The notes: generated from the letters alone by a model not told the origin. A stretch of DNA of 64,000 nucleotides from an uncultured Actinomycetes bacterium (GCA_900314685.1 OMWE01000012.1:60188-124187); one strand, 5' to 3'. Shown: positions 7,187 to 16,007, counted from the first letter of the stretch. Numbers and translations are program-made.

Positions 7187-9805
7187 ATGACACAGAGCAA
7201 GTCCATCCATACCCTTTTCGCACTGCTTCTGTCGCTTACGGTCGCCGTATCCTTGGGTTTTGGCGCGACGATCGCGTACGCAAGCCCAGCTGGCAGCTTC
7301 GATGTCACGGGAGACGGCGACTTCTCGTACGCCGATGGCATTCTCACCATCAGCGGCGGCAGCGTCACGGTATCCATGGCGGATGACGCGGTTATCACCT
7401 CCGACCGCATTGTCATCGCCGGTGACGCAACGGTCACCCTCAGCGACGTGGCAATCAGCGCGGCGAGCGGGCAGGCGCTCAAGGTGAACCCCGGCGTAAC
7501 CGCCACCGTGCTGCTCTCCGGCGAGAACAGCCTTACGGGAGGCAACGGCCATGCGGCCGTCGAGCCTGCCTGGGAGAAGAGCGGCGACACGGTTACGATG
7601 GCGAGCCTCACCATTGGGGGCTCCGGATCCCTCACCGCCACAGGCGGTTCGAATTCCGCAGGTATCGGCGGCAGCAAATCGGTCAATGGCGTATACGGAA
7701 ACATCACCATCGCCGACGATGCGGGCACCATCAACGCCTATGGATCAGGCAGGGCGGCAGGTATCGGCTCTTCCGATAACCCCGCGAACGGCACGTCGTC
7801 CGGCTCGTACAAGTACACCACCGACCGCTGGGGAACCATCACCATCAACGGCGGAACCATAACCGCAAGCGCCCCCGGACAAGGCGCGGGAATCGGCGGC
7901 GGCAACCACTCAGATTCCGGCGAGATCGTCATCAACGGGGGAACGGTCTCCGCAGATGGCCATACGGGCATCGGCTGCGGGTACGGCAGCAGCAGGCCGG
8001 ACAATAGCGGCAACAAGGGCCCGGGCTACTACTTTGCCGACGTCACCATCACGGGCGGCAACGTCACGGCAACCGCGCATGATGGAGGATCCACCAACGA
8101 CTCCGGCGCCGGTATCGGCGGCGGAGAGTACTCCGATGCCAAGGTCACCATCTCCGGCGGCACCGTCCATGCGTATGGAGGCGACGCCTCGAGCAGCTAC
8201 CACCACGGCGGTGCAGGAATTGGCGGCGGCTATATGGGCCACAGCGAAGTCACCATCACGGGCGGCACGGTGGTCGCCGAAGGCGGCGATGCGGCAGCTG
8301 GCATCGGCAGCGGCGCAACTCCCAACAACAATCTGAATCGTGGCTCCAGCAAGCGTAGCGGCGAAACGACCTACGAGGGCACCGTGGTCACCATTTCCGG
8401 CGGCGACGTCACGGCAACGGGTGGCCCGAAGGGCGGTGCAGGCATCGGCGGCGGTGTAGGTGCCGACACCGTTTCGGTAAGCATTTCCGGCGGCGCGGTG
8501 AAGGCTTACGGCGCGGCATCGAGCTCCGAGGACATGAAGGGCGGAGCAGGCATCGGTTCTGGCTACTCTGGCATTTCGAGCGGCGAAGACCCGAAGTATT
8601 TCGTTGAAAGCGACACAAGCGTCTCCATTACGGGCGGCGACGTGGTCGCTATTGGCGGATGGGGCGCGGCGGGCATCGGATCAGGCGCGGAAAACAAGAT
8701 GGCCGACACCATCGACATCGACGTCACCAATGCAACGCTTGAGGCATACTCAGATGGCACCAAATTCGCCATCGACACGCGTATCCTCAACGAGGACGGT
8801 TCGACCACGAGCCGCACCGACGGGCGCTCCATCACGGGTGACGTTCTTCAGGGCACGTTCGTGCACGCAGGGCAGATCGGCGGATACGAGCAGGATCCCG
8901 AGGGCCTTTCGAGCATCATCGTCACCAACGATGCGACCTCAAAGAGCAAGGATCTGACCAACATGCCCGATGGGTACCGCAGCTTCGCGACGAGCGTGGA
9001 CAGCGCCGGATCCTACACCGTCTACACCGACGATTCCGATATCGGCAACGGCGAGGGGCGCTACTTCAGCCTCTGCAGCCGCGATGAGTGGGCCGAGAAG
9101 TACGTTGAGAAGGTCGGGGTGAAGTACGAGGTGACCACCGACGCGCTGTCGGACAACTTCTACCTGTTCCCGGTCAAGAGCATCATCGTGAGCAAGTCGG
9201 TCATCGCGGACGAAGGCCTCGACGCCTCCGCCATCAACGTCACGCTGTTCTTCGCCGTGCAGAGCAAGACCACGGGCGAATTCCTCATGAACGACGACGG
9301 CTCGATTTGGATGGAATCCATCGAGGTGGTGGATGGCGAACCCCAGGGACGGGCGTTCTTCTCCGATGTTGTCGACGATTCCTACGATATCTGGGAGATG
9401 GATGGGAACGGCGCCAAGCTCGAGGAGGGAGCTGCGTTCGATGCGGTAACGGTGAAGCGCATCGAGACGCAGCACGGCGATTCGTCCGACAACAACGCCC
9501 AGATCGACGACACCATCTGGACCGATAGGGTAACGGTCCTGAACACGTTCGTGCCAACCGATCAGCCCGACGAACCGGATGATCCGGACAATCCGGACAC
9601 TCCCGATGAACCGGATAAGCCGGACACTCCGGACACGCCGGATAAGCCCGAGGTGGTTCCCGAGCCCGCTCCGCAACCGGAGGCAAAGCCGGCACCGCTT
9701 CCCCGCACCGGGGATGAATCGGATTCCCCGGCTTCCGCCTTGCTGCTGGCGATGCTCGGCGCGGCTATGATGCTCGCTGCAAGGCCAAGGCGTCGCCAGG
9801 ACTAA
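7187..9805 (+). CDS. LPXTG-anchored surface protein with Gly-rich beta-repeat region
   Basis: An 872-residue cell-wall protein. A signal peptide covers residues 1-33 (TLFALLLSLTVAVSLGFGATIAYA-S). Residues about 35-520 are a repetitive beta-rich region built from units of the kind VTISGGTVHAYGG...GAGIGGG, as in carbohydrate-binding or beta-helix adhesins. Residues about 650-790 (SIIVSKSVIADEGLDASAINVTLFF...TVLNTF) resemble a pilin/Cna-B-like Ig domain. A Pro-Asp-Glu stalk follows (PDEPDDPDNPDTPDEPDKP type). The end is a sorting signal: LPRTG at 838-842, a hydrophobic helix and RPRRRQD. It is therefore attached by sortase to peptidoglycan and exposed. A role in adhesion to host or glycans is inferred. 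It lies between remnants of an integrative element and could be cargo. Confidence 0.85.
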   Translation: MTQSKSIHTLFALLLSLTVAVSLGFGATIAYASPAGSFDVTGDGDFSYADGILTISGGSVTVSMADDAVITSDRIVIAGDATVTLSDVAISAASGQALKVNPGVTATVLLSGENSLTGGNGHAAVEPAWEKSGDTVTMASLTIGGSGSLTATGGSNSAGIGGSKSVNGVYGNITIADDAGTINAYGSGRAAGIGSSDNPANGTSSGSYKYTTDRWGTITINGGTITASAPGQGAGIGGGNHSDSGEIVINGGTVSADGHTGIGCGYGSSRPDNSGNKGPGYYFADVTITGGNVTATAHDGGSTNDSGAGIGGGEYSDAKVTISGGTVHAYGGDASSSYHHGGAGIGGGYMGHSEVTITGGTVVAEGGDAAAGIGSGATPNNNLNRGSSKRSGETTYEGTVVTISGGDVTATGGPKGGAGIGGGVGADTVSVSISGGAVKAYGAASSSEDMKGGAGIGSGYSGISSGEDPKYFVESDTSVSITGGDVVAIGGWGAAGIGSGAENKMADTIDIDVTNATLEAYSDGTKFAIDTRILNEDGSTTSRTDGRSITGDVLQGTFVHAGQIGGYEQDPEGLSSIIVTNDATSKSKDLTNMPDGYRSFATSVDSAGSYTVYTDDSDIGNGEGRYFSLCSRDEWAEKYVEKVGVKYEVTTDALSDNFYLFPVKSIIVSKSVIADEGLDASAINVTLFFAVQSKTTGEFLMNDDGSIWMESIEVVDGEPQGRAFFSDVVDDSYDIWEMDGNGAKLEEGAAFDAVTVKRIETQHGDSSDNNAQIDDTIWTDRVTVLNTFVPTDQPDEPDDPDNPDTPDEPDKPDTPDTPDKPEVVPEPAPQPEAKPAPLPRTGDESDSPASALLLAMLGAAMMLAARPRRRQD

Positions 9806-9830
9806 GCCCCGGGACGCGATTCGAAGAGAA

Positions 9831-9890
9831 GGCCCCGCGAGGTCTTCTGCGCCGATCACCCATGCAATCGGTGCAGAACCTCACGGGGCC
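9831..9890. terminator. Bidirectional terminator between convergent genes
   Basis: A long hairpin: GGCCCCGCGAGGTCTTCTGC at 9831-9850 pairs imperfectly with GCAGAACCTCACGGGGCC ending at 9890. It sits between the ends of the surface-protein gene and the fusion gene and can serve both strands. Confidence 0.75.
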
Positions 9891-9923
9891 GTTGCTTACC
9901 GTCATCCCCTTGATGGATGCGAA

Positions 9924-11429
9924 CTAGTACAGCTTGGCTCCAGCGGGGATGGCATCGTCGAGCATGAGGAAGTTCAGAGCCTCCTTGCCGTTCTCCTTAT
10001 GGATGGCGGAGATGAGCATGCCGTTGCTCTCGATACCCATGAACGGACGCGGGGGCAGGTTGACGATGGCCACTGCCGTCTTGCCAACGAGCTGCTCGGC
10101 GCTGTAGTAGTCCTTGATGCCCGAGAGAATGATGCGGTCGGTGCCCGTGCCGTCGTCGAGCGTGAACTTGAGGAGGTGCTTGCTCTTGGGAATCTCCTCG
10201 CAGTCCTTGATCTTGACCACGCGGAAGTCGGACTTGGCGAAGGTGTTGAAGTCAACCTGGTCGACGAAGAGCGGCTCGATGTAGATGCCCTCCTGCGGAA
10301 TCTGCGGGGTCTCGGGCTCCTCGGCGGGTGCGGCAGACTCGTCGGCCTTGGCGTAGATGTCGCCCACGGGCGCGATGCCCTTCATGGCCTCGAGCGTTGC
10401 GGAGAAGAGCTCATCGAGCTCGATGCCCAGCAGCTCGGCACCCTTGGTGATGATGTCGCGGTCGCAGCCGGCGGCGAAGGCCTTGGTCTTGAACTTCTTC
10501 TTGAGCGACTTGACCTCCATGTCGGTGACGCTGCCGCTGGGGCGCATCTTGGCGACTGCCTGGATGAGCCCGGAGAGCTCGTCCACCGCGTAGAGCCACT
10601 TCTCCATGGTGGCCTCGGGCTTGGGCAGCTCGGGGTTGTGGTCGGAGTTGTGCGTCTGGATCACGTGGATGAGCTCGGGCGTGTCGCCTGCCATAGAGAT
10701 GACGTTCCTGATCTTTATGACGCCGTGCTCGAGGTCGACGAATTCCCATTTGAGGCCAATCGCTTCCTCGTTCCGCAGCCCTGCGCCTAGTCCGAGACGA
10801 ATTGCCAGGGTGAACGGGGTGTCCGGCATCTCATCGATGATTCCTAGGAGTCTCCTGCGAGTCTGCTCGTCCAGTCCGTTGGGGTCCTTTCTATCCAGAC
10901 GAGAGGGCCTATTCGACCTGGTGATGGGCATGCTGGCGATGTAGCCCTTCTCCTGAGCGGAGTAGAGGTGGCGTTTGAGCGCATTGTGGGCTCGCGCAAC
11001 CGTCTCCCTTGCGTATCCGGCGGCAAGCATTTCCTGGTCCATTTTCCGCACCATGGCTCCCGTGATCTTGCTGACTTGAACGTCCTTCATGAAGCGGAGG
11101 ATGAGGTTGGCCTCGCTGCGGTACTTCGTATGCGTGGTCTTCTCGATGACGCCCGACTTCAGCATGCCATCGATTTGGTCACGCATGAACTTTGAGAGCA
11201 GGGGAGCCTTCGCTGCCGCAGGGACGAGCTCTTCAAGGAGGGCTTCGCGCTCAAGCTGCTCGCGGATTCGGTCCCTCTCCTTAAGAGCCTCGACGTGAGA
11301 GTCTGCACGGAAGTTGCGAGCGACCGCCTTCTTGCGCACCTGACCGTCGTCGGCTTCCACCGTATACACGTACCGCGCCTGCCAGACGTTGTCATGGAGC
11401 AACCTTATCGATCCGTCCGAGTACCTCAT
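9924..11429 (-). CDS. Chimeric gene: tyrosine-integrase N-terminus fused to HD domain and MetRS-type tRNA-binding domain
   Basis: A 501-residue open frame made of two unrelated parts. Residues 1-245 are a tyrosine recombinase: arm-binding N-terminus (DGSIRLLHDNVWQARYVYTV), core-binding helices, and the start of the catalytic domain with the first arginine in GAGLRNEEAIGLKW. The HxxR, second catalytic His/Trp and Tyr are missing. At about base 10697 the frame switches to IHVIQTHNSDHNPELPKP...VKSLKKKFKTKAF, the end of an HD-hydrolase-like domain. From about 385 to 501 follows an EMAP/tRNA-binding domain as at the C-terminus of methionyl-tRNA synthetase (FAKSDFRVVKIKDCEEIP...PPRPFMGIESNGMLIS). 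The integrase is inactive as encoded. A deletion joining an element to a host gene is inferred; the normal host gene may exist elsewhere. Confidence 0.75.
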   Translation of the reverse strand: MRYSDGSIRLLHDNVWQARYVYTVEADDGQVRKKAVARNFRADSHVEALKERDRIREQLEREALLEELVPAAAKAPLLSKFMRDQIDGMLKSGVIEKTTHTKYRSEANLILRFMKDVQVSKITGAMVRKMDQEMLAAGYARETVARAHNALKRHLYSAQEKGYIASMPITRSNRPSRLDRKDPNGLDEQTRRRLLGIIDEMPDTPFTLAIRLGLGAGLRNEEAIGLKWEFVDLEHGVIKIRNVISMAGDTPELIHVIQTHNSDHNPELPKPEATMEKWLYAVDELSGLIQAVAKMRPSGSVTDMEVKSLKKKFKTKAFAAGCDRDIITKGAELLGIELDELFSATLEAMKGIAPVGDIYAKADESAAPAEEPETPQIPQEGIYIEPLFVDQVDFNTFAKSDFRVVKIKDCEEIPKSKHLLKFTLDDGTGTDRIILSGIKDYYSAEQLVGKTAVAIVNLPPRPFMGIESNGMLISAIHKENGKEALNFLMLDDAIPAGAKLY

Positions 11430-11604
11430 GGCGTCCCCCTTGTCATTACCTGCTTGGGTATTCCCCCCAACAATCCAACAAACAGTCCAACGGGGGGCGC
11501 GGATTTAGGTTAACGTCGCGAACGAGGCAGACGCTTGCCTTCTGGCCGTTCCGTACTCCGCGAACAAGCTGAACGGATTCGACTGTGGGCCTTCTACCTG
11601 CAGT

Positions 11605-11633
11605 TTTGCAGTCTCATGAGGCTCTGCTATAAT
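11605..11633 (+). promoter_or_regulatory. Promoter of the thiM operon
   Basis: Consensus TATAAT at 11628-11633, with TTTGCA at 11605-11610 as the -35 (17-base spacer). It lies directly before the TPP riboswitch. The 170 bases between the integrase start and this promoter hold nothing recognisable. Confidence 0.75.
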
Positions 11634-11640
11634 GGACACA

Positions 11641-11731
11641 CACGGGGAGCTGGGGATTTGGCCCGGCTGAGAGGAATGACCCAATCATTCGACCCAAGAA
11701 CCTGATCTGGGTAATGCCAGCGTAGGGACGA
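11641..11731 (+). promoter_or_regulatory. TPP riboswitch controlling thiM-thiE-thiD-tenA
   Basis: Carries all THI-box elements: GGGGAGC (11644-11650), CTGAGAGG, GACCCAAGAACC and CTGATCTGGGTAATGCCAG followed by CGTAGGGA (to 11728). The thiM ribosome site AAGGAGGAG is 45 bases downstream and no strong terminator is seen, so control of translation start is likely. Confidence 0.95.
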
Positions 11732-11782
11732 GCGCATCCTCGACGCGCGACGGCAGCCTGGTTCGTAGCGCAAGGAGGAGAG

Positions 11783-12604
11783 ATGCTCGGTAAGTACGTG
11801 GCCCAGGTGCGCGCGAAGTCGCCGCTGGTGCACAACATCACCAACTACGTCACCGTGAACGATGTGGCCAACGCCATCCTGGCGGTCGGCGCGAGCCCCA
11901 TCATGTCGGACGAGCCCGCGGACGTGGAGGACATCACCTCCATCTGCGACGGCCTCAACCTCAACATCGGCACGCTCCGCATGCGCAGCATCGAGGGCAT
12001 GCGTCGCGCCGGTGCCCGTGCTCGCGAGCTGGGGCATGCGATTCTGCTCGACCCGGTCGGCGCCGGTGCCAGCGGCCTGCGCACCCAGACCGCGACCGAG
12101 CTGCTCGACACCGTGCACCCGACCGTGGTGCGCGGCAACGTCTCGGAGATCAAGGCCCTGGTGCTCGGATCGACCGACACCCGCGGCGTGGACGCCTCCG
12201 CGGCCGATGCCGTGACCGACGACAACCTCGACCAGATGGTCGCCTTCATCGAGTCCTTTGCGGCGAGCACAGGTGCGACCGTGGCCATCACAGGCGCAAT
12301 CGACCTGGTCGCCGACGCCGACCGCTGCTACGTGATCCGCAACGGCCGTCCCGAGATGAGCTCGATCACGGGTACGGGTTGCATGCTCTCGGGCATCTCC
12401 ACTGCCTTTGCCGCCGCGAACCCCGACGACGTGACCTCCGCCGTCGCCGCCGCGGTGGCCGCGATGGGCCTGGCCGGGCAGATCGGCTGCTCCCACCTCG
12501 CCCCCTACGAGGGCAATGCCACGCTGCGCAACCGGATCATCGATGCCCTCTACCACATGGACGCCGCGACGCTGGACGGAGGCGAGCTCGTTGAGCTGCG
12601 ATAA
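11783..12604 (+). CDS. thiM: Hydroxyethylthiazole kinase
   Basis: A 273-residue kinase that phosphorylates the thiazole moiety (4-methyl-5-hydroxyethylthiazole) for salvage into thiamine. Family signs: SPLVHNITNYVTVNDVANAILAVGASPIM at the N-terminus (substrate pocket), GLNLNIGT, LDPVGAGAS, the GNVSEI strand and the GTGCMLSG anion-hole motif before the C-terminal helices. Length is normal. A perfect AGGAGGAG ribosome site precedes the ATG. It is the first gene after the TPP riboswitch and is followed by thiE, thiD and tenA, so the operon converts salvaged thiazole and pyrimidine into thiamine phosphate. No thiG or thiC is present in the window. Confidence 0.97.
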   Translation: MLGKYVAQVRAKSPLVHNITNYVTVNDVANAILAVGASPIMSDEPADVEDITSICDGLNLNIGTLRMRSIEGMRRAGARARELGHAILLDPVGAGASGLRTQTATELLDTVHPTVVRGNVSEIKALVLGSTDTRGVDASAADAVTDDNLDQMVAFIESFAASTGATVAITGAIDLVADADRCYVIRNGRPEMSSITGTGCMLSGISTAFAAANPDDVTSAVAAAVAAMGLAGQIGCSHLAPYEGNATLRNRIIDALYHMDAATLDGGELVELR

Positions 12605-12638
12605 CGCAAAGACGGACGTATCCTCTGGGCGCGGCGGG

Positions 12639-13391
12639 ATGGACGACGCAAAGGTCTGCGACGGGACTGTCCGTCTTAGCAGCGATGCCCTCGCACGGGC
12701 CCTCGCGCTCTATGCAATCACCGACCGCCGCTGGCTCGCGGGTCGCACGCTGGAGAGCCAGGTGGAAGCCGCGATCGAGGGCGGTGCCACTATGGTGCAG
12801 TTGCGCGAAAAAGACCTGGTAGATGCGGGTGATAACGCGGGCGATAGCTCGCACGACGGCCCGCGTGACGGCGGCCCTGCAGGACTCAGCGAGGACGCGT
12901 TTCTTGCCGAGGCGGAGCGGATCAAGGCCGTCTGCAATGCGCATGACGTCCCCTTCCTGATTGATGACGACGTGGAGCTGGCCCGCCGCGTGGGCGCCGA
13001 CGGCGTGCACGTTGGCCAGAGCGACATGGAGGCCGGAGCCGCCCGCGAGCTGGTGGGACCGGGCATGATCCTGGGCGTCTCGGCCGGGACGGTGGAGGAG
13101 GCGCTTCTTGCGCAGGAGCGCGGCGCCGATTACCTGGGCGTGGGCGCGGTCTTCCCGACGGGCTCCAAGGACGACGCCGAGGCCGTCAGCCACGAGACGC
13201 TGGCCGCCATCTGCCGGGCGGTGGAAATCCCGGTGGTGGCCATCGGCGGCATCACCTGCGACAACCTGACAGAGCTCGCGGGCACGGGCATCGCGGGCAT
13301 CTCCGTGATCAGCGCGATCTTTGCGCAGCCCGACGCGCGCGAGGCGGCCCGCGACCTGCGCGAACGCGTGGACGCCATGCTCGGCGCCTAA
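12639..13391 (+). CDS. thiE: Thiamine-phosphate synthase with a hydrophilic insertion
   Basis: A 250-residue TIM-barrel enzyme joining HMP pyrophosphate and thiazole phosphate to thiamine monophosphate. Recognisable strands: [78 protein letters not shown] and [14 protein letters not shown]. After LREKD (residues about 60-82) there is an Asp/Gly-rich stretch ([15 protein letters not shown]...) longer than the usual loop. The ATG at 12639 is chosen because the family fold begins soon after; longer in-frame versions would overlap thiM out of frame. The ribosome site is weak (GGCGGG). It is co-transcribed with thiM and thiD under the TPP riboswitch. Confidence 0.95.
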   Translation: MDDAKVCDGTVRLSSDALARALALYAITDRRWLAGRTLESQVEAAIEGGATMVQLREKDLVDAGDNAGDSSHDGPRDGGPAGLSEDAFLAEAERIKAVCNAHDVPFLIDDDVELARRVGADGVHVGQSDMEAGAARELVGPGMILGVSAGTVEEALLAQERGADYLGVGAVFPTGSKDDAEAVSHETLAAICRAVEIPVVAIGGITCDNLTELAGTGIAGISVISAIFAQPDAREAARDLRERVDAMLGA

Positions 13392-13426
13392 CCTGCGGTA
13401 GAGGTCTTAGAAAGGGGAACAAACCC

Positions 13427-14251
13427 ATGAAGTGCGCACTTACCATAGCGGGGTCGGACTCCAGCGGCGGCGCCGGCGTCCAGGCCGACATCAAGACGAT
13501 GATGGCCAACGGCGTCTTTGCGACGAGCGCGATCACGGCCCTCACCGCGCAGAACACCTGCGGTGTTACGGGCATCATGAACGTGACGCCTGACTTCCTC
13601 GCCCAGCAGATCGACGCGGTCTTCTCGGACATCCGGCCCGACGCGGTCAAGATCGGCATGGTCTCGGAGTCGGCGCTCATCCACGTGATCGCCGACAAGC
13701 TCGACCAGTGGCGGCCGGCGTACGTGGTGGCCGACCCCGTGATGGTCGCGACCTCGGGCGCCCGTCTTATCAGCGAGGACGCAGTGTCCACGCTGGTGGC
13801 GGAGCTCCTGCCGCGTGCGACCGTGATCACGCCCAACCGTCCCGAGGCCGAGGTCCTCGCCGACATGAGCATCGATACCGAGCAGGACATGGAGGCAGCC
13901 GCCCGCGCGATCGGCGACCGCCTGGGCTGCGCGGTCCTCGTGAAGGGCGGCCACAGCCTGGCCGACGCATCCGACGTGCTCTACCGCGACGGCGGTTTCC
14001 GCTGGTACCGCGGCGCGCGCATCGACAACCCCAACACGCACGGCACGGGCTGCACGCTCTCCAGCGCGATCGCGTCCAACCTGGCCAAGGGCTTCACGCT
14101 GGACGAGTCCGTCTCGCGCGCGAAGGACTACATCTCGGGCGCGCTCGGCGCGATGCTGGATCTGGGCCGCGGCTCCGGTCCCATGAACCACGCCTTTGAC
14201 ATCACGAGTACGTACATGGCGGAGGCGGACGCCCCCGTGAAGGAGGGCTAG
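13427..14251 (+). CDS. thiD: Hydroxymethylpyrimidine (phosphate) kinase
   Basis: A 274-residue ribokinase-fold enzyme that phosphorylates HMP and HMP-P to give the pyrimidine substrate of ThiE. Motifs: [22 protein letters not shown] at the start, [51 protein letters not shown] and [20 protein letters not shown] (anion hole and catalytic Asp region). The start at 13427 follows AAAGGGG. Its stop is immediately followed by the tenA ATG without a gap. There is no fused ThiE or TenA domain, unlike many thiD genes. Confidence 0.97.
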   Translation: MKCALTIAGSDSSGGAGVQADIKTMMANGVFATSAITALTAQNTCGVTGIMNVTPDFLAQQIDAVFSDIRPDAVKIGMVSESALIHVIADKLDQWRPAYVVADPVMVATSGARLISEDAVSTLVAELLPRATVITPNRPEAEVLADMSIDTEQDMEAAARAIGDRLGCAVLVKGGHSLADASDVLYRDGGFRWYRGARIDNPNTHGTGCTLSSAIASNLAKGFTLDESVSRAKDYISGALGAMLDLGRGSGPMNHAFDITSTYMAEADAPVKEG

Positions 14252-14908
14252 ATGAAGGCATCCGACCGTATCTACCAGGCGGCGCAGCCCATCTGGGAGC
14301 GCTGCTACCAGCATCCCTTCGTCCAGGGCCTGGGCGACGGCAGTCTCGCGCGCGACCGCTTCGCGTACTTCATGGTGCAGGACCACAAGTACCTGTCCAT
14401 GTACGCCAAGGTCTTTGCGCTCGGCCTGATCAAGAGCGACAACGACCGCGACTCACGTGACTTCGCGGCCTTCATCCCCTCGATCTTCCAGGCGGAGCAA
14501 AGCCTGCACGATGAGTATCTCTCCAAGCTGGGCATCTCGCCCGCGCAGGTGGACGAGACCCCGCTCTCGCTCACCAATAACGCCTATACCAGCTACATGA
14601 TCTCGGTGGCGCTGCGCGAGGGGCTCGCGGAGATCATGGCCGCGGTCACGGCCTGCTCCTGGAGCTACAAGTACATCGGAGATGCGCTCGAGGCGCGAGA
14701 GGACAAGACGGACGACAAGTTCTACCGTCTGTGGCGCGAGACCTACGCGAGCCCCTGGTACCGCGCGTCCAACGACCACGACATCGAGATGCTCGACCGT
14801 TTCGCCGAGGGATACACCGAGGCGCAGCTGCGGCACCTGGAGCAGATCGTGGTCGACTGTAGCGAGTTCGAGTACCGCTTCTGGCAGATGTGCTGGGACA
14901 AGGAGTAG
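14252..14908 (+). CDS. tenA: Thiaminase II / aminopyrimidine aminohydrolase
   Basis: A 218-residue all-helical enzyme of the TenA family that releases HMP from degraded thiamine or aminopyrimidines for salvage. Characteristic stretches: WERCYQHPFVQGLGDGSL, FAYFMVQDHKYLSMYAKVFALGL, SYMISVALREGLAEIMAAVTACSWSYKYIG (with the catalytic Cys in AACSW-type context), YASPWYRASN and CSEFEYRFWQMCW. It begins on the base after the thiD stop and closes the riboswitch operon. With thiM, thiE and thiD it makes a salvage-only thiamine route. No terminator is obvious before the convergent DUF3800 gene 86 bases away. Confidence 0.95.
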   Translation: MKASDRIYQAAQPIWERCYQHPFVQGLGDGSLARDRFAYFMVQDHKYLSMYAKVFALGLIKSDNDRDSRDFAAFIPSIFQAEQSLHDEYLSKLGISPAQVDETPLSLTNNAYTSYMISVALREGLAEIMAAVTACSWSYKYIGDALEAREDKTDDKFYRLWRETYASPWYRASNDHDIEMLDRFAEGYTEAQLRHLEQIVVDCSEFEYRFWQMCWDKE

Positions 14909-14994
14909 GGGACGCCGCGGCGCGGCTCAATTGATCGGGTAGTCGTGGCTATCGACTCATTACCATCAAGTGAGCGATGTCGGGCCATGGTTAA

Positions 14995-15666
14995 TCAATC
15001 AATGAGCTTTCGTCTTGCGGGCTTGAGATAGTTTCTCTTGAAGGAGCCTTGCAACCCAAAGAACTTATCATGTGTGTTCGATTGTTGACCGCTGTCGTAA
15101 AGTGAGGCAATCCGCTCGATTGAGCATAGGTAGTCGGCCACCTGTGCAAGGCGGTAATCGCGGTAGGAGATGAGACGGTAATCGATCGACTGTTGGTCGA
15201 GGATGAGATCAAAGGCTTGCCTCAGCGCATTTGTGACTGCTTGCTGACCATTATCGTAGTAGACGGGCACGCTCCCAAACGATTGAAACCAGTCTAGGTG
15301 GTCAAAAGCGAAATTTACGAGATCCCTCCTCATGCGCGCGGTGAGATTTGGGGCACTGGTGTCATAGGAGGAGTAAGAAAAGGTACGGTACTTTACAGGG
15401 AGCTGTCTGACAAGAGCGTTGAAATGTAAGAGCTGTCCTTTGCGGATATCCTGCGGCAAACCTTCGTAGTCGGAGTGTCCGTGAAGAAGATCCTTCATAT
15501 GAAATGGAGTATCAGGTAGTGCATGGGCTGCCAAGCGCGTCTGATAATCGTCGACTATCTCATCTATCGAGTTATTTTGCTCATGAGTCACTATTGTGAG
15601 GAGATAGTAACCTTCGGACATGTCCTGTTGACCGGCCTCGTCCGAAAAAATCGAGAGGACCTTCAA
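14995..15666 (-). CDS. DUF3800-family protein, intact copy
   Basis: A 223-residue protein with the DUF3800 layout: N-terminal SIFSDEAGQ (acidic metal-type motif of an RNase H-like fold), YYLLTIVTHE, then HMKDLLHGHSDYEG, FDHLDWFQSFGSVPVYYDNGQ, and the C-terminal DYRLAQVADYLCSIERIA, the most conserved family signature. DUF3800 proteins occur near mobile elements and structured RNAs; their activity is unproven, with nuclease suggested. The start is TTG at 15666 because GAGGAGG stands 7 bases before it; a TTG 18 bases further upstream would bury that site. It is AT-richer than its neighbours. A second, broken copy lies at 57004-57637 and shares the same leader structure. Confidence 0.8.
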   Translation of the reverse strand: MKVLSIFSDEAGQQDMSEGYYLLTIVTHEQNNSIDEIVDDYQTRLAAHALPDTPFHMKDLLHGHSDYEGLPQDIRKGQLLHFNALVRQLPVKYRTFSYSSYDTSAPNLTARMRRDLVNFAFDHLDWFQSFGSVPVYYDNGQQAVTNALRQAFDLILDQQSIDYRLISYRDYRLAQVADYLCSIERIASLYDSGQQSNTHDKFFGLQGSFKRNYLKPARRKLID

Positions 15667-15687
15667 GGAGAAACCTCCTCGCAAAAA

Positions 15688-15756
15688 GAAAAATGCCGGG
15701 GGACCGCCCCCGGCGCTTGGAACCTACGCGCATTGCGCTTCGGCAATTACTTTATA
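15688..15756 (-). ncRNA. Structured 5' leader of the DUF3800 gene with terminator hairpin
   Basis: Reading on the minus strand: an extended -10 TGGTATAAA (15751-15759), then ATTGCC, a small GCGC-ATT-GCGC hairpin region (15728-15738), TTCCAAGCGCC, and a strong stem GCCGGGGG/CCCCCGGC (15695-15714) followed by ATTTTTCTTTTT. The stem plus U tract is an intrinsic terminator placed upstream of the start codon, so attenuation is likely. The same order recurs upstream of the second copy (57672-57753). Candidate structured RNAs near DUF3800 genes have been reported; identity with one of those classes is not tested here. Confidence 0.7.
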
Positions 15757-15898
15757 CCACAAAAGACCATGCGCTATACGTCACGGTCAGATGTACCCTC
15801 ATGTCGCGAAGGGTTCGTGGTAAAGGTTGCAGCAAACCATGGGATGTTGAACGACCTCAGAATGCTCGCATTGGTGGGAGTGCTACACTGCTGCAGAC

Positions 15899-16007
15899 AA
15901 AGGGGAGCTGGCGCACGCCGGCTGAGAGGGGTTCCAGGGCGGATCCGACCCTACGGCGGCGTGCGTGCCGCCGACACCTGATCTGGGTAATGCCAGCGTA
16001 GGGACCA
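15899..16007 (+). promoter_or_regulatory. TPP riboswitch before the thiamine transport operon
   Basis: GGGGAGC (15902-15908), CTGAGAGGGG (15922-15931) and CCTGATCTGGGTAATGCCAG with CGTAGGGA (15977-16004) are all intact. The variable arm is long, a GC-rich hairpin at about 15936-15973. A shared GGGAGTGCTAC just upstream (also upstream of the decayed copy at 3584) may hold the -10 element. Confidence 0.95.

Noticed and set aside
11430..11604. tRNA gene as an attachment site beside the integrase
   Set aside because: No cloverleaf or GGTTCGAATCC-type T arm could be found in this stretch.
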